From Chelydra serpentina (lineage: Eukaryota > Chordata > Testudines > Chelydridae): a stretch of 64,000 nucleotides of DNA. Positions 47,290 to 59,093 of the stretch are shown here, one piece after another. The position numbers and the translations under genes were made by a program. The stretch is from NCBI GenBank assembly GCA_037349315.1, contig JBAIAC010000014.1:26761001-26825000 (forward strand). The letters run 5' to 3'. The notes below the pieces were generated by a model. That model was not told where the DNA came from. It did not search any database and saw nothing but the letters and a program-made list of their open reading frames with translations. Positions within the stretch are counted from its first letter, which is position 1; each line of letters starts with the position of its first letter.

Positions 47290-47532
47290 GGGCCAGGTCA
47301 ACACTCAGAAGTTAAGTTGACCCAACTACATTGCTCAGTAGTGTAGACAGCATTAGGTTGACAGAAGAATTCTTCCATAGACCTGGCTACAGCCTCTCGG
47401 AGAGGTGGATTAGCTACACCTATGGGAGAATCCCTCCCATCACTATAGCAAGTGTCTACACTGAAGTACTAGACTGGCAAAGCAATAGTGCTGCAGCTGT
47501 GAAGCTGTAGCATTTCAAGTGTAGACAAGTCC
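47290..47532. mobile_element. Harbinger-like MITE (243 bp)
   Basis: Ends gggccaggtcaacact and, inward from the right, ggacttgtctacactt. TA lies on both sides. Shares internal cctctcggagaggtggatta with the family at 63055, in reverse order. Confidence 0.65.
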
Positions 47533-49510
47533 TAGGTCAGCACTGCCCCCTTGTTAAAAGCTATCAGCAATCATTGGATCAAGTCACACAGTTGGAACAG
47601 CTCACTCAAAAATCAAAACTGTGCCTCCAGAACACAAAATCACCACTCTCCTCTCAGGGAAAACTCCCACAGAAACTCCACTGTTAGCTGCTAGTTGTTC
47701 CACTGCCAATGTAAGGCACACTGTTCTAACACTACAGTGGTGGGTAAATGCTAATGATTGCTAAGATTGAGTAAAGCATGATCAACAGTTTTTATATTAT
47801 AAAAATAAATACAAATGAACTGTTTATTTTTTTCATTAAGCCTTGAAATTGGAAATGTAAATACTTGGATGAATGTATTGACATATACAGTGCATAAATA
47901 CAAACAGACAATAATTTGCCATTGTGGTTTCTAGAAATATGGTTGTATTTTTGCTGAAATGTTATTCTGCGACTCCTGCAGTACTTTCAATTAAACAGTT
48001 TTCCTACACGAAGAGATTACGGAGTACTTTCTTCTTCTTTCAACAATAGATATTAGCAGCTGAAGGCAATATTTGCTGCTGAAGAAAGTCTTGGGAGACT
48101 CATGGGGATGGAGGCAGGGATAAGCTCCTTGCAACCAGTCTGAGAAGCAGGGAATAAGTATCTTTTGCTCCCTCAAAGACATCAGCCTGTTGGAGGAGAT
48201 GGGGCACAAGTACTCATTACACTTAAAGAACAGTGTATTTAGCCTCCATAGACTTCCACCCAGCCATGGGGCAGTGAAGCAGCAGAAGTAGAATACAATG
48301 TAACCAGTTTTGCAGTTAGATTAAGGGTCTCTTTAGGACATTCCTCCTCATGGTTTTGTGACAGTCATTAAGAGGGTGTAGAAGGAAAAGAGTCACTTGT
48401 TCCCCAAACTCTCTAGCCTGGCTAGGTGAAGTCAGAACACAGATGCTTGTTCCTCTGACCCCACATGGATCTTTTTTAGCTGTTTCAGCAGCAAATACTG
48501 CATCCTGGGAGGAGGTAACAAAACAACAAAAAAGCCAGAGTCCAGCCCTGCTTAAAAGCATGTAAACTTCCAACTACAAATTGGTCACCTGATCTGAACA
48601 AATGCACTTGGACCATATTATACTGTTTCTATTCTTGATTAATCTTCTCACAGTTGAGATACTCTTGAAGACTGAATAAAATCAAATCACCTTACTCAAT
48701 TAGTTTTGAATTCTGAGTAAGACGCTCTAGAATGGAATGACTAATATGAGAACTAGAAAAGGCTAGTTATTTCAAATGATTAGACAATTCAATGTGGCGT
48801 GTCTAAAAGTTATCTGAACCATTGAAAGCCTGATTTTTGTAATTATAAAGTTAAAAACAAATGGCAGCGGGGGAAGAGACTAGGCATGCCAGCCTCTCAT
48901 CCCCACCTTGCCCCTATCTCCTGCGCAGCTAGAAAGCAATGGAAGGGATACCCTCCCCTCTCATCAATACAGAGCAGGTAGCCCCAAGACTCCTCCCACA
49001 GGCAGATTTAGCCCTTAGGAGAAGTAGACTTTGACAAACTCAGCAACCTAGTGATGTCATAAGAGTTTTGTAGGCAGGTGATCCCATTGTAATATATAGT
49101 ACTTCTAAATCTTATCATTTCCTTTAGGTGATTATGAGATCTTGGACAGTTAGTCTCACTCACTCCTTCCTCCCAGTACATGGTATATGGATTAACATGG
49201 AGTTTTATATAGAACGGAACAGGCTCATTCTTTTTTTCATGCTGCTTAATCCAGCCTTCCAGAATTCTATTTGTCTACTTATTGGGGCAAGTAACTTTTT
49301 TTTTTAATTGAACAAAGTTGTTTTTTCTATCATCACCACCACCACCACAAAAATAGCGGTAAGCAGATTTTGTGCCCAAACTAGTACATTTTCAAGACAA
49401 TTTTGCAAGTCTGCCTTAATCATGTTTCCATCCTAGCTCCTTTTAAATTATTGTTCACTCATTGCCTTATATTCAGCTAGAGACCAGTGAACAGCATCCA
49501 TATCAGCTTT

Positions 49511-49743
49511 GGGCTTGTCTACACTTAAAAGGCTGCAGCTGTGCCACTGTAATGCTTTGGTGTAGACACTACCTAAGATGACGGGAAGGGTTCTCCCATC
49601 AGCATAAGTAATCCACCTTCTGTTGACCCAGCACTATTCACATGGGGATTTAGGTCATTTTAACTATACTGCTAAGGGGTGTGGATTTTTCACACCCCAA
49701 GTGACACAGTTAGGCCAACCTAATTTTCTAGTGTAGACTAGGT
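49511..49743. mobile_element. Harbinger-like MITE (233 bp)
   Basis: Ends gggcttgtctacacttaaaa and, inward, acctagtctacacta; TTT flanks both sides (49508-49510, 49744-49746). Same family as 51398 and 63055. Confidence 0.65.
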
Positions 49744-50028
49744 TTTGAAGGAATAATTAAGCATTAGAGCAAGCAATCCTTTTACTAGAGACCAAGTGAC
49801 TATTGTGACATTCCAAGAAGCAGAAAAGAAAGTGTCTCTGGTTGTTGGTTTTTTTTTGAAAAATCTGGGATTTATTAAAAAAAAAAAACACACACACCAA
49901 AATCCCACCCATAAAAACAAAATTGTCTAATCCTTTCTCCTTGTGGCTGCAAATTTATAGCATATATTTACTTAACTAGTATGTGGAGAAATCTAAGGTT
50001 GCAAGATACAGAAGGAACTATTGCTCAC

Positions 50029-50060
50029 CTGTTTTGAAAGGGACCTCCACTTTTTAGCAC
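50029..50060 (-). CDS. MICU3: MICU3 32-bp micro-exon
   Basis: This exon is too short for an ORF search and was found by following the reading frame. The previous exon ends with T, and this one starts with GT, making a Cys codon. It then encodes AKKWRSLSKQ and ends on a full codon. That matches the WKSLSKQ linker that precedes ELNQ in vertebrate MICU3. The acceptor is a pyrimidine-rich stretch ending in tttcag (50061-50066) and the donor is gtgagc (50023-50028). Flanking introns are 12,479 bases upstream and 11,586 bases downstream. The 32-bp length is not a multiple of three, so skipping it would shift the frame; it should be constitutive. Confidence 0.9.
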
Positions 50061-50399
50061 CTGAAATGAGGGAGAAAAATTAATGTAATGTAATCAGTTA
50101 ATGATTTATCCCCTATGATTTGCATCAAAGAGAACATATCTCTGCTATAGTTAACTTAGGGACAGATTCTTGTCTTCAAGCAAATTGCATTTGGTTCCAA
50201 AGCATTTAGTATATGTTGTTAATTACATTTTTCAGAATCATAAAAAACATACTTAAAAAAAACCTATGTAAAGATATATTTCCTTACTAATCTCCACCTC
50301 AGTGAAAAATGATATCTACATGGTCTCTCCTACCACAATATTCCATTAAAAACTCTAAAGGAGGAATGGAGGATGATCTAGGTATACTTATAGAGTCAT

Positions 50400-50672
50400 A
50401 CATTCAGATAATTTGTATTAGTAGCACTATTACAACTGAGATTCCAGTTCTTTTGTGCTAGGCACTGTACAAACACGCAGTAAAGAGACAGTCCCTACCC
50501 CCAAAGAACTTACGTCTAAATGGACATGACAGACAAAAGGTGGAGTGAAAACTGAGCCACAGGGAGATGAAGTGAGTTGCCCAAGATTACACAACAGTTC
50601 AGTGGCAGAGTCAGAAACAGGGCCTAACTTTCAGATTCCAAGTCTAGTGCCCTGTCCCTGATAAATCATGCT
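50400..50672 (-). mobile_element. MIR/L2-related relic, antisense
   Basis: The segment tgtgctaggcactgtacaaa, then cagtccctacccccaaagaa, gagttgcccaagattacaca and gtcagaaacagggcctaact follow a very common amniote repeat that ends in MIR-like sequence. Confidence 0.6.
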
Positions 50673-50839
50673 ATATTTCTGAGGACTGGTCTCTAGTAGC
50701 CTTCCTTTCTCCTTCAAGACATTTTTTCTGCAGATTCCCACAATAGGGCACTTGCAGCTGATGATAATCCTCAAGAGGATGGTTAAACAAACTAAAGCAC
50801 TGTCCTCTCAAAACAAGCTTCCACAGGGAACTTAGCCCA

Positions 50840-51129
50840 GGGCTACACTAGGGAGGGGGGTCGATCTACGATACGCAGCTTCAGCTACGTGAATAACGTA
50901 GCTGAAGTCGGCGTATCGTAATCGGCTTACCTGACCATGAGGACGGCGGCGAGTCGATCGCTGCAGCTCCCCCGTCGACTCCGCTTGCGCCGCTCGATGA
51001 CGTGGATTTCCGGAGCCGACGGGGAGCGCGATCGGGGATCGATTAATCGCGTCTTAACGAGACGCGAAAAATCGATCCCCGATAGATCGATTGCTACCCG
51101 CCGATCCGGCGGGTAGTGAAGACAAGCCC
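50840..51129. mobile_element. Multi-hairpin GC-rich MITE (290 bp)
   Basis: Ends gggctacactag and, inward from the right, gggcttgtcttcactacc. Stem 1 has perfect arms CTTCAGCTACGT (50879-50890) and ACGTAGCTGAAG (50896-50907) with a GAATA loop, extended outward by atacg/cgtat pairing. Stem 2 pairs gatcggggatcgattaatcg with the later cgaaaaatcgatccccgat (about 51030-51083). It is far richer in CpG than the intron around it. Target duplication unclear. Confidence 0.8.
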
Positions 51130-51397
51130 CATGTTTGTAAAAGCGTGAACTGAACTCCAGGTAGCAGCCTTACAATTCACAGGTACAGAAACGTCACACC
51201 TCTGACACTTCCTGTGCTTTCAAGATTATCCAGATGCTGATGATTAATTTCATACAACATTATACCAGAGCATCAGCACGGCTACACTTAAGGTTGAGAA
51301 GACTTTTCTTTTTAAAGGTTGATTCTTCTAAGTGTTCTAAAATCCGCATGTTTACTCCGACACATGGCTGGTGAGATGAAGGCAGCTGGGAGACTAA

Positions 51398-52956
51398 GGG
51401 ACGGACTACACTTAAAATGCTGCATCGGCGCAGTTGCACTGCTGTAGTGCTTTAATGAAGTTGCCCTTAGCCAACGAGAGAGCTTCTCCTATCATCTTAG
51501 TTAATCCACCTCCACGAGATACAGTAGCTATGTCATAGAATCACAGGGTTAGAAGGGACTGCAAGGGTCATCTAGTCTAACCCCGCCAAGATGCAGGATC
51601 TCTTGTGTCTAAACCATCCAAGACAGATGGCTATCCAGCCTTCTTTTGAAAACCACCAGTGAAGGAGCTTCCACAACCTCCCTAGGCAGTCTGTTCCACT
51701 GTCCTACTGTTCTTACAGTTAGGAAGTTTTTCTTGAGATTTTATCGAAATCTGCTATGCTGTAGTTTGAACCCATTACCTCTTGTCCTGCCCTCTGTAGC
51801 AAAAGAGAACAACTTTTCTCCATCTTTTTTATGGCAGCCTTTCAAGCATTTGAAGACCGCTATCATGTCCCCCCTCAATCTCTTCTTTTCCAAATTAAAC
51901 ATACCCCATTCCTTCAGCCTTTGCTCATTTGGCTTGCATTCCATCCCTTTCATCATCTTCGTTGCTCGCTTCTGGATCTTTTCCAGTTTCTCCACATCCT
52001 TTCTATACACTGGTGACCAGAACTGGACACAGTACGTCAGCTGAGTCCTAACCAGCGCCAAATAGAATGGTATTATCACCTCCCATGCCTTGAATGCTAT
52101 GCCTCTGTTAATACAACCTAAAATTGCATTTGCTTTTTTTTGCAATAGCATCACATTGCTGACTCATGCTGAGGTTGTGATCTACCACAACTCTCAGATC
52201 CTTTTCAGCAGTGCTGCTACCAAGCCAGTTATCCCCCATTCTGTATTTGTGCGTTTGGTTTTTCCTCCCTAAGTGTAGCACTTTACATTTGTCTTTGTTA
52301 AATTTCATTTTGTTGTCTATAGGCCAATTCTTCAATTTATCAAGATCCCTTTGAATTTTAGCTATATCCTCCAAAGTGTTTGCAATCCCCCACCCCACAG
52401 CGTTGTCACCTGCAAATCTTATCAGTATACTCTCTATTCCTACATTCAGATCACGAATAAAGATGTTAAACAACACCGGACCCAGAACAGATCCCTGTGG
52501 AACCCCACTTGAGATCTCCTTCCAATCTGACATAATTCCATTCATAGTTATTCTTTGTTTGCAGTTATTTAACCAATTATGTATTGACTTGATGGTAGTT
52601 CTGCCAAGTCCGCATTTCTCTAGCTTATTTATCAGTGTCACGTGGGACTGTTTCAAAAGCCTTGCTGAAGTCCAGGTTTATATTTCCACTGCATTCCCCC
52701 TATGCACCAAACCATCTACCCTGTCAAAGAAGGAAATCAAGCTGGTTTGGCATTTGTTCTTGCCAAATCCATGCTGGTTGCTAGTGATTACCCCTTCATC
52801 CTCCAGGTATTCACAAATTTGAGAAGCTCTCCTGCCAACATAGCACTGTCTACACCAGTGCTTAAGTCAGTAAAACTAAGTCGCTCAGAGGTGTAGATTA
52901 TTCACACCCAGGGCCACATAGTTATACCAAAGTAATTCTGTAGTGTAGACTAGGGC
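51398..52956. mobile_element. Harbinger-like MITE interrupted by CR1
   Basis: Left part 51398-51533 and right part 52821-52956, with ends gggacggactacactt and, inward, gccctagtctacact. A 3-bp TAA is present at 51395-51397 and 52957-52959. The two parts line up with the unbroken copy at 63055, and the break falls after ...gctatgt. TAA fits the TWA preference of PIF/Harbinger elements. Confidence 0.8.
51534..52820 (-). mobile_element. CR1 LINE inserted in a MITE, antisense
   Basis: The 3' half of CR1 ORF2 on the minus strand. It shows VTLINKLEKCGLG, SSGVPQGSVLGPVLFNIFI and the catalytic region FAGDNAVGW, where the family has FADD, so the second Asp of the motif reads Gly-Asp instead of Asp-Asp. 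Then come MKFNKDKCKVLHLG and, after a frame change near 52130, ILGCINRGIAFKAWEVI to GNGFKLQHSRFR. The 3' end (tcatagaatcacagggttag as seen on the plus strand) lies at 51534. It is 5'-truncated, as most CR1 copies are, and not functional. Confidence 0.92.
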
Positions 52957-53119
52957 TAAGGGTATTGGCTACGCTGAAATTAAAAATCTGTGGCTGGTCG
53001 AGGTGGGAGAGTCCCAGAACCCAGGCAGCTAGGAGACTAAAGGAATTAGCCCACAGAGGAAGGCAGGGAGGTAGGGGTGTGTGTTGTTGGGGTTTTTTTC
53101 CTTTCCTTAACTTGAAGTA

Positions 53120-53712
53120 CTCTATAAGTAGGGGCATTTCCAGCAAATCGAGGGACGTGATCATTCCCCTCTATTTGGCATTGGTGAGGCCTCATCTGGA
53201 GTAGTGTGTCCAGTCTTGGGCTCCACACTACAAGAAGGATGTAGAAAAATTGGAAAGAGTCCAGCGGAGGGCAACAAAAATGATTAGGGGACTGGAGCAC
53301 ATGATTTATGAGGAGAAGCTGAGGGACCTGGGATTATTTAGTCTGCAGAAGAGAAGAATGAGGGGGGATTTGATAGCTGCTTTCAACTACCTGAAAGGGG
53401 GTTCCAAAGAGGATGGAGCTAGACTGTTCTCAGTGGTAGCAGATAACAAAACAAGGAGCAATGGTCTCAAGTTGCAGTGGGGGAGGTTTAGGTTGGATAT
53501 TAGGAAAAACTTTTTCACTAGGAGGGTGGTGAAGCACTGGAATGGATTACGTAGGGAGGTGGTGGAATCTCCTTCCATAGAGGTTTTTAAGGTCAGGCTT
53601 GACAAAGCCCTGGCTGGGATGATTTAGTTGGGGATTGGTCCTGCTTTGAGCAAGGGGTTGGACTAGATGACTTCCTGAGGTCCCTTCCAACCCTGATATT
53701 CTATGATTGATT
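53120..53712 (+). mobile_element. CR1 LINE 3' end with open final frame
   Basis: The plus strand encodes the end of CR1 ORF2 ([11 protein letters not shown] near 53172, then from 53250 [17 protein letters not shown] to DKALAGMI and stop at about 53625). The last 125 codons are unbroken. The 3' end is gatgacttcctgaggtccct ... gatattctatgattgattct at about 53712. It is younger looking than the CR1 at 1021. Confidence 0.92.
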
Positions 53713-54317
53713 CTATGTGAAGTTAAGCACATGCATAAGATTTTGCAGGGTCAGCTCTTTAGACATTTAAACCTTTTCAGATTTATCCAGGCAGCCCCTT
53801 ATGGCCGTTCTGAGAGATTGTACCTACCAGATCAGTCAACGGCAATAGCAGTGAGGCTGCAGCTCTGTGTTCATATTTAGAAAGGTTTAACCTCCTGTGA
53901 CGGTGTTCCCCATAAAACTTTATGGGGAGATGCTTATAAATGTATATATGTAACTAAAATATGTTTTATGCTACATGTGCCATGTAACATATCTCTGTGA
54001 AAGTTATGACCTACTGAATGTACTCCTCCTGTTTGTATGCATGTATCATTGTTGTAGTTGGAGTTATGAAGATTGGTTTTATATTTGCTGGTTTTGTACA
54101 TAGCCTTTGTAAGTGCATGGGATCATCTTTGGAGCAAAGAATGCCTGTTAAATGCGAGCACTTGACAGACAAAAGACTTTGCAGACCCCAATCCACATTG
54201 GGGCCAGGTCTGGAATGCAACTGGTTAGACTGGTTAGGGCGCATGGGCAGGTGACTTGCCCATGTGATCCCAAAACTCCAGGGCAACTGGATCCTACGCA
54301 GGGAGAGGAAGAGAGGC

Positions 54318-54325
54318 TATAAAAG
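54318..54325 (+). promoter_or_regulatory. TATA box of the solo LTR
   Basis: TATAAAAG within gaggctataaaagccctt, about 420 bp into the LTR. A good core promoter match; orientation of the LTR as plus is inferred from it. Confidence 0.6.
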
Positions 54326-54742
54326 CCCTTGCAAGACCCTTCCATAGGGTCTTCAGCTGGCTAAAGGGAGAGGCTCTCCACCCCCCCAGGGACATTCCTG
54401 AGGGGAACTGAACAAAGGACAAAGGGGTGTGAGAGTCTGCTGGACTCAGCTGGGCCCAGGCTGATTCTACAGCCTGTAAAAAGGAAAATATCCGAATCTG
54501 GTGAGGCTTTTATCTGTGTTAACTTTGAAAAGACATAGATGTGCGTGTTTTATTTTATTTTACTAAGTAACTTGCTTTGTTCTGTCTGTCACTACTTGAG
54601 AATCACTTTAATCCTATTTTCTGTACTTATTAAAATCACTTTTTACTTATTAAGTTTCCTTGAGTACGAGTTAGTGCCTTGGGACAGCGATCAGGTGTGC
54701 ATACCTTTCTATCTTTGCAATAGAAAGCGAACTATCTATGAG

Positions 54743-54773
54743 TTTACCCTGTATAAGCTTTATACAGGGTAAA
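54743..54773. repeat. Perfect 14-bp hairpin in the LTR
   Basis: Arms TTTACCCTGTATAA (54743-54756) and TTATACAGGGTAAA (54760-54773) are exact reverse complements with a 3-base GCT loop. Confidence 0.95.
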
Positions 54774-55605
54774 ACGGATTTATTAAGGGTTTGAGCCTCC
54801 TTGGAGTTGAGCAGCTGGGTGTCAAAGGCAAGAGCGCTTCCAGGGGCCTTACAGTGGTGAGTGGACTTGGTTCGGACCTGGGTCTGTGTTTGCAGCAGAT
54901 CAGTGGAATCTGGCTCAAAACAGACAGGATTCGGGAGTCCCAAGCTGGAAAAGGCCTGGAAGCAGGGGCAGAAGTAGCCTTGGCACACCAGGTGGCAGCA
55001 CCAAGCAGGTCTCTGTGGCCCCAACCCGTCACACCTCCTTCCCTCCCTCCCTTCCCCCCAGCCTCCTAATCATGGTGTCTCTTGGATTACTCCTGTGTTT
55101 CATTTCCAGTCTATGCAAGTGTCTCCTTTCGCAAGTAAATCAGGAGGCAGTGGTTTTTTTTCTACTTTAAATTATTCATTGACCATAAATTTCTAGACTC
55201 ATGAAATAAAAATTCTTCAAAAGCCTCAAACTCTTCTACATTGACAACATGTCAAAAGTGCTGAAAGAAGCCTTTCCCACAAAAAAATAAAATATTAGAG
55301 CTTTCACTGCTTCATCCATCCCCTCTGGAAAAGCCTGAGTAAACAGGCTTGGTAACATACTCTCAAGCTTACAAACTCAGCTGTCTCAGATCAAGGGGTG
55401 AAGCAAATTTTACATGGGAGGTCCCTCCAGCAAGAATGTCCTCCTGCCTGGCCCCAGGTATATAAACCTAAGAACTGTTGCCCGAAGAAGCTGATGATTC
55501 CAAGTGGAATATGGTTGCTAGGGAGGAGAGAGGCAGCCTCTAAGGGCAGGACCCAAACCACAAAGCACTCTAAATTCCAGTCAAAGTCAAAACCAGCGCC
55601 TTGAA

Positions 55606-55750
55606 TTATAATTTTGTTGGAGGTTTTTAAGAATAGGTTAGAAAAATACCTTTAGCGGATGAGCTAGGTTTACTTGGTCCTGCCCCTGCACAAGGAACTG
55701 GAGCTGGTGACCTCTCAAGGTCCCTTTCAGTTCTACATTTCTATGAGTCT
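55606..55750 (+). mobile_element. LINE 3' tail (SINE partner type)
   Basis: The segment ggaggtttttaagaataggt ... tggtgacctctcaaggtccc ... atttctatgagtct resembles the LINE tail shared with the SINE at 46205. No coding sequence remains. Confidence 0.6.
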
Positions 55751-56284
55751 AAAAAGTTCCCAGGATACAGCCCTCTAGGGGTGGAGAAGTGCTTTTCTTA
55801 AAGTTCACAGATTCAACCAACTTTTTTGGAGGGGTTGAGGTGGGGGAAGCCTATATGTTACAGGGGATGGTAGGGAAGGCAGGCAAAGGAGAGAAACACA
55901 ACAATCTTCTCTCAGGTGCTTAAAATTTACTGTAACAACCATGTAATAAAACGGTCATGATTTTGGGATGCAGACAATGTCTGAGATTTCTCTCACTGGC
56001 CTTGTTAGAACTACACACTCTGAACATTTCAAAGCCATGATGACTATCTCTATTCCATTATAACAAAGTGTACAGGATGGGGCAGGGGAGAGGGAGCACT
56101 TAGGAATCACATAGCAATCATACCAACTTAATGGAAAGAACAGTGGACTGACACCAGAGGCATTGGAACAATTTTTATAGTGAGGGTGCTGAAAGCCATT
56201 AAACAAAATTGTAAACTCTGTATCTGATGGAAACCACTTCACTAGGGGGTGATACCACACTCCCAGCACCCCTTACTGGTACTC

Positions 56285-56475
56285 AGAAAATTGGGATACT
56301 AGTCCTGGATCTCTCACTAGCCTTCTTGGTGACCTTGGGCTAGTCACTTCACTCTGTCACCACTGTACAGATGAAAAAAAATGGAAGACTAAGATGTTTT
56401 CCTCCTTGGGAAAGTGCTTTGAGATCTACTGATGAAAGACACTGTGCAAGAGTTAGGTATCATTATCATCATCAT
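56285..56475 (+). mobile_element. MIR-type SINE relic
   Basis: The segment gtgaccttgggctagtcact, then gggaaagtgctttgagatct and attatcatcatcatta follow the MIR core and tail. Confidence 0.65.
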
Positions 56476-57110
56476 TACCTGGCCACAGCAGCATCTCAAC
56501 TGCACACCTACATGATAACTGCAACTGACTAACTGTCCACTAATTCCTACCAACACATTTCTCTTTCTGTTAAAAAAACTAAGAAATTCACTAACAAAAC
56601 TTAATTAATGGAGAGTTATGGTTGCCCACTGGTATCTTCTGACTTTTCAGAATATTGAGGTCAGCAAAGAAGATTCTTAAAATGAGGAAATATGCTTAAG
56701 GTACCTGTCCATTCAACCTTAACTCTGGCTTCCTTGATTGATGTCCCAATATGCCCATAACACATGCACTCACATTCTGCCTTTGCATCGTACTAAACAG
56801 GAGTTACCTACACCTGTCCTACATTCAAACAAATACCACATATGCTAATTTTTATGAACCTTCAATACCTTTTACAACCCCTTCACCCTTATGCACATGA
56901 TACCATCTAAACATAGTATTTTCCATTTACCCTTCATAAAACCCACAGACCACATTTATCTCCCACTTTACTGTGCCAAGAAGACCCCTGTGCTCCACTA
57001 GTGCCATGACCTTTACAACACAGTACTGTAATGAGACCACTGAATCTTGGAAGGTACATATCAACCTCTTTCTTTTGATCATATATATGGGTGTCAGGAA
57101 GATCGGCTCA

Positions 57111-57124
57111 CCCCCCCCCCCCCC
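57111..57124. repeat. C14 run
   Basis: Fourteen C in a row; simple repeat. Confidence 0.9.
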
Positions 57125-58679
57125 GATCACCTCATACTACAGTCACAGCCCTGCCACGCTTCTCCAACTGATACCTCCATCATTCAATATAGCTACACCT
57201 AACAGTGAATGCAGCTGTAGTTCATACAAACTCCACCCAGTGGCTATTGTCAGCTTCAGGAGAACAGAGATAAGGTTGCATGGACATGTACCTTAACCCC
57301 ATTTTCTGGTTTTCCAAAGTTAGAGTTTTGCTGAACTCAATGTTCTGAAAGGGCAAGAGATACCACTTGTCAACCTTAACTTTGCATTCATGGAGTTTTT
57401 TGTCAGAATTGTATGACACGGCAGCTACAATGGAATTTAATTAATTTAGGAGTAGTAGCATTCCTCATACTGAGATTTGAACATGACAACTTGGTTATGT
57501 TCATACCTCAGAAAGTCTGTGACAACACCACCACCCCCATAAGGTTTGGTATTATCAAGCCAAACATGTAGCAAGCTGGACAATTTTTCACGTAACTTTG
57601 TGTTTAAAATCTTAAATATGGATTACAGCCACCTCTCTACTATACATCTTTTAAAAAGTCAACTCATTCTGATATAGACTGATTTGCATTTGTATTCAGT
57701 GGGGGTGGCGAGAGCAAGGACAGAAGAATATTTTGAACAGAAAACATTTGTCAATCATGAGACATTAGTTTAGAATCACAAACTTACCATTCTAGACAAG
57801 CAAGTGGAATTTTACATTGGGCATGTGAACATACACAAACCCTACAGCTCAGCATTTGGCTGTCTATAATTTTTGTTGAGTCAGATCAGAAGTTAAAAGA
57901 GAGCACAACACAATTCTATTTCTTCCTCTTTCCAAAAGTTTTTTTGAAAGTGTAAACATGTATCCACGTGATAAAAATCAGAATTACAAGGTTGACTTCT
58001 CATAAACAGTTTCAGATAATACACTATGATTTATTTCATAAACCCAATCCTTCACTAGAAATATAGGAATATAATTTTAATGTTAATTATAGCTTTTGTT
58101 TTATACTATAATTTTATTACAACTGTCTAAGTTAAACGTTTAGTTATGAAAAATACTTCACATTTTTACCATACTACTATTATCCAATGTTCAGTCACTG
58201 TTTAATCAAAAAGGAAGTGAACACACTCTTGACTTTTGCAGGATTTATAAGATTTCCGGGCTAAATCAGTCACAATAGCTGTATTTATTCTACCAGAAAT
58301 CTCATTCAAGTCTAGTATTATTAGCTTTTCTATATAGCAAAAGTAAATAGCTACTACTATTACTCTTCAAAGGGCACTTTTGCTTTCTGACAAAACTCAA
58401 GGCTCTTCTAGTGTTCATCCACTGAAAGTTTAACCGTGAGTTCTGCCCTCCTATGTTTTCCATAAGAAATATGAACAGCCCTTACAGGCCCAAATCCATA
58501 ACAAGTTTAAAGCAAACAAAAAAAAAAGATTAAAAAATGCAAGACATGATTTTATTTAATATTTAATCTTTGATTCAAAAAGTCATCTTTCCATGTCATT
58601 CTATATTCAATAGAACAGGGAAGACAGCTAGCAATCTCTTCAAAATGATAACAGTAGGAATAATAATAGTAACACAAAT

Positions 58680-58850
58680 AATTTATTACTTTACATCTTC
58701 ACAGCTATATACAAATTTTAATTAATTAAATATTCACAACACCTCTGTGAAATAATAGTTCAGTTTACAGAAGAGGAAACAGACCCAGAAACATTACAAT
58801 AGCTGTGTTCCACATAGCAAATCAGTGGCACATCCAAAGTCCACACATCA
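58680..58850 (-). mobile_element. MIR-type SINE relic, antisense
   Basis: Reversed MIR: tttacagaagaggaaacaga, then a diverged core and caaatcagtggcacatccaa. Confidence 0.55.
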
Positions 58851-59093
58851 AATGAGGCAGTAAAAGATTAGAACTCAAATGTTCATGGAATCAGAAGCTG
58901 GAAATGGGAAAGATCTAACACCTGACAGTAATCTAGTCCTTCCCATGGCAATGCTTAATATTGTACATTTGCTAGCCTTTCCCCTCTCTAATTTTAAAGT
59001 AACTCAAACAGTAGGGCTACCACCTTAATTTCATCCTCTTACATTTAGCTACACACTCTTACGCTATTCCTGTAAATAATTACTCATAGCCCA

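Larger units (their letters stand above)
38443..50028 (-). other. MICU3: MICU3 intron, 11,586 bp
   Basis: Contains CR1 and Penelope-like fragments (40085-41690), the intact 2.55-kb transposon (41760-44309), more CR1 (44396-45170), the turtle-type SINE (46205-46410) and two Harbinger-like MITEs (47290, 49511). About 45170-46200 reads like a further diverged LINE relic but has no open frame. About 46420-47280 and 47540-49500 show nothing I can name. Confidence 0.85.
53896..55033. mobile_element. Solo LTR, 1,138 bp, with 5-bp target duplication
   Basis: Begins TGTGACGG and ends CCGTCACA, so the 8-bp ends are perfect inverted repeats with TG...CA termini. CCTCC lies directly before (53891-53895) and after (55034-55038). 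This is the structure left after recombination between the two LTRs of a provirus or retrotransposon. It contains a TATA box and a strong hairpin. No internal genes remain. Confidence 0.88.

Noticed and set aside
51646..52044. Plus-strand 132-codon open frame
   Set aside because: It is the complement of the CR1 ORF2 end, whose minus-strand translation is clearly the real protein.
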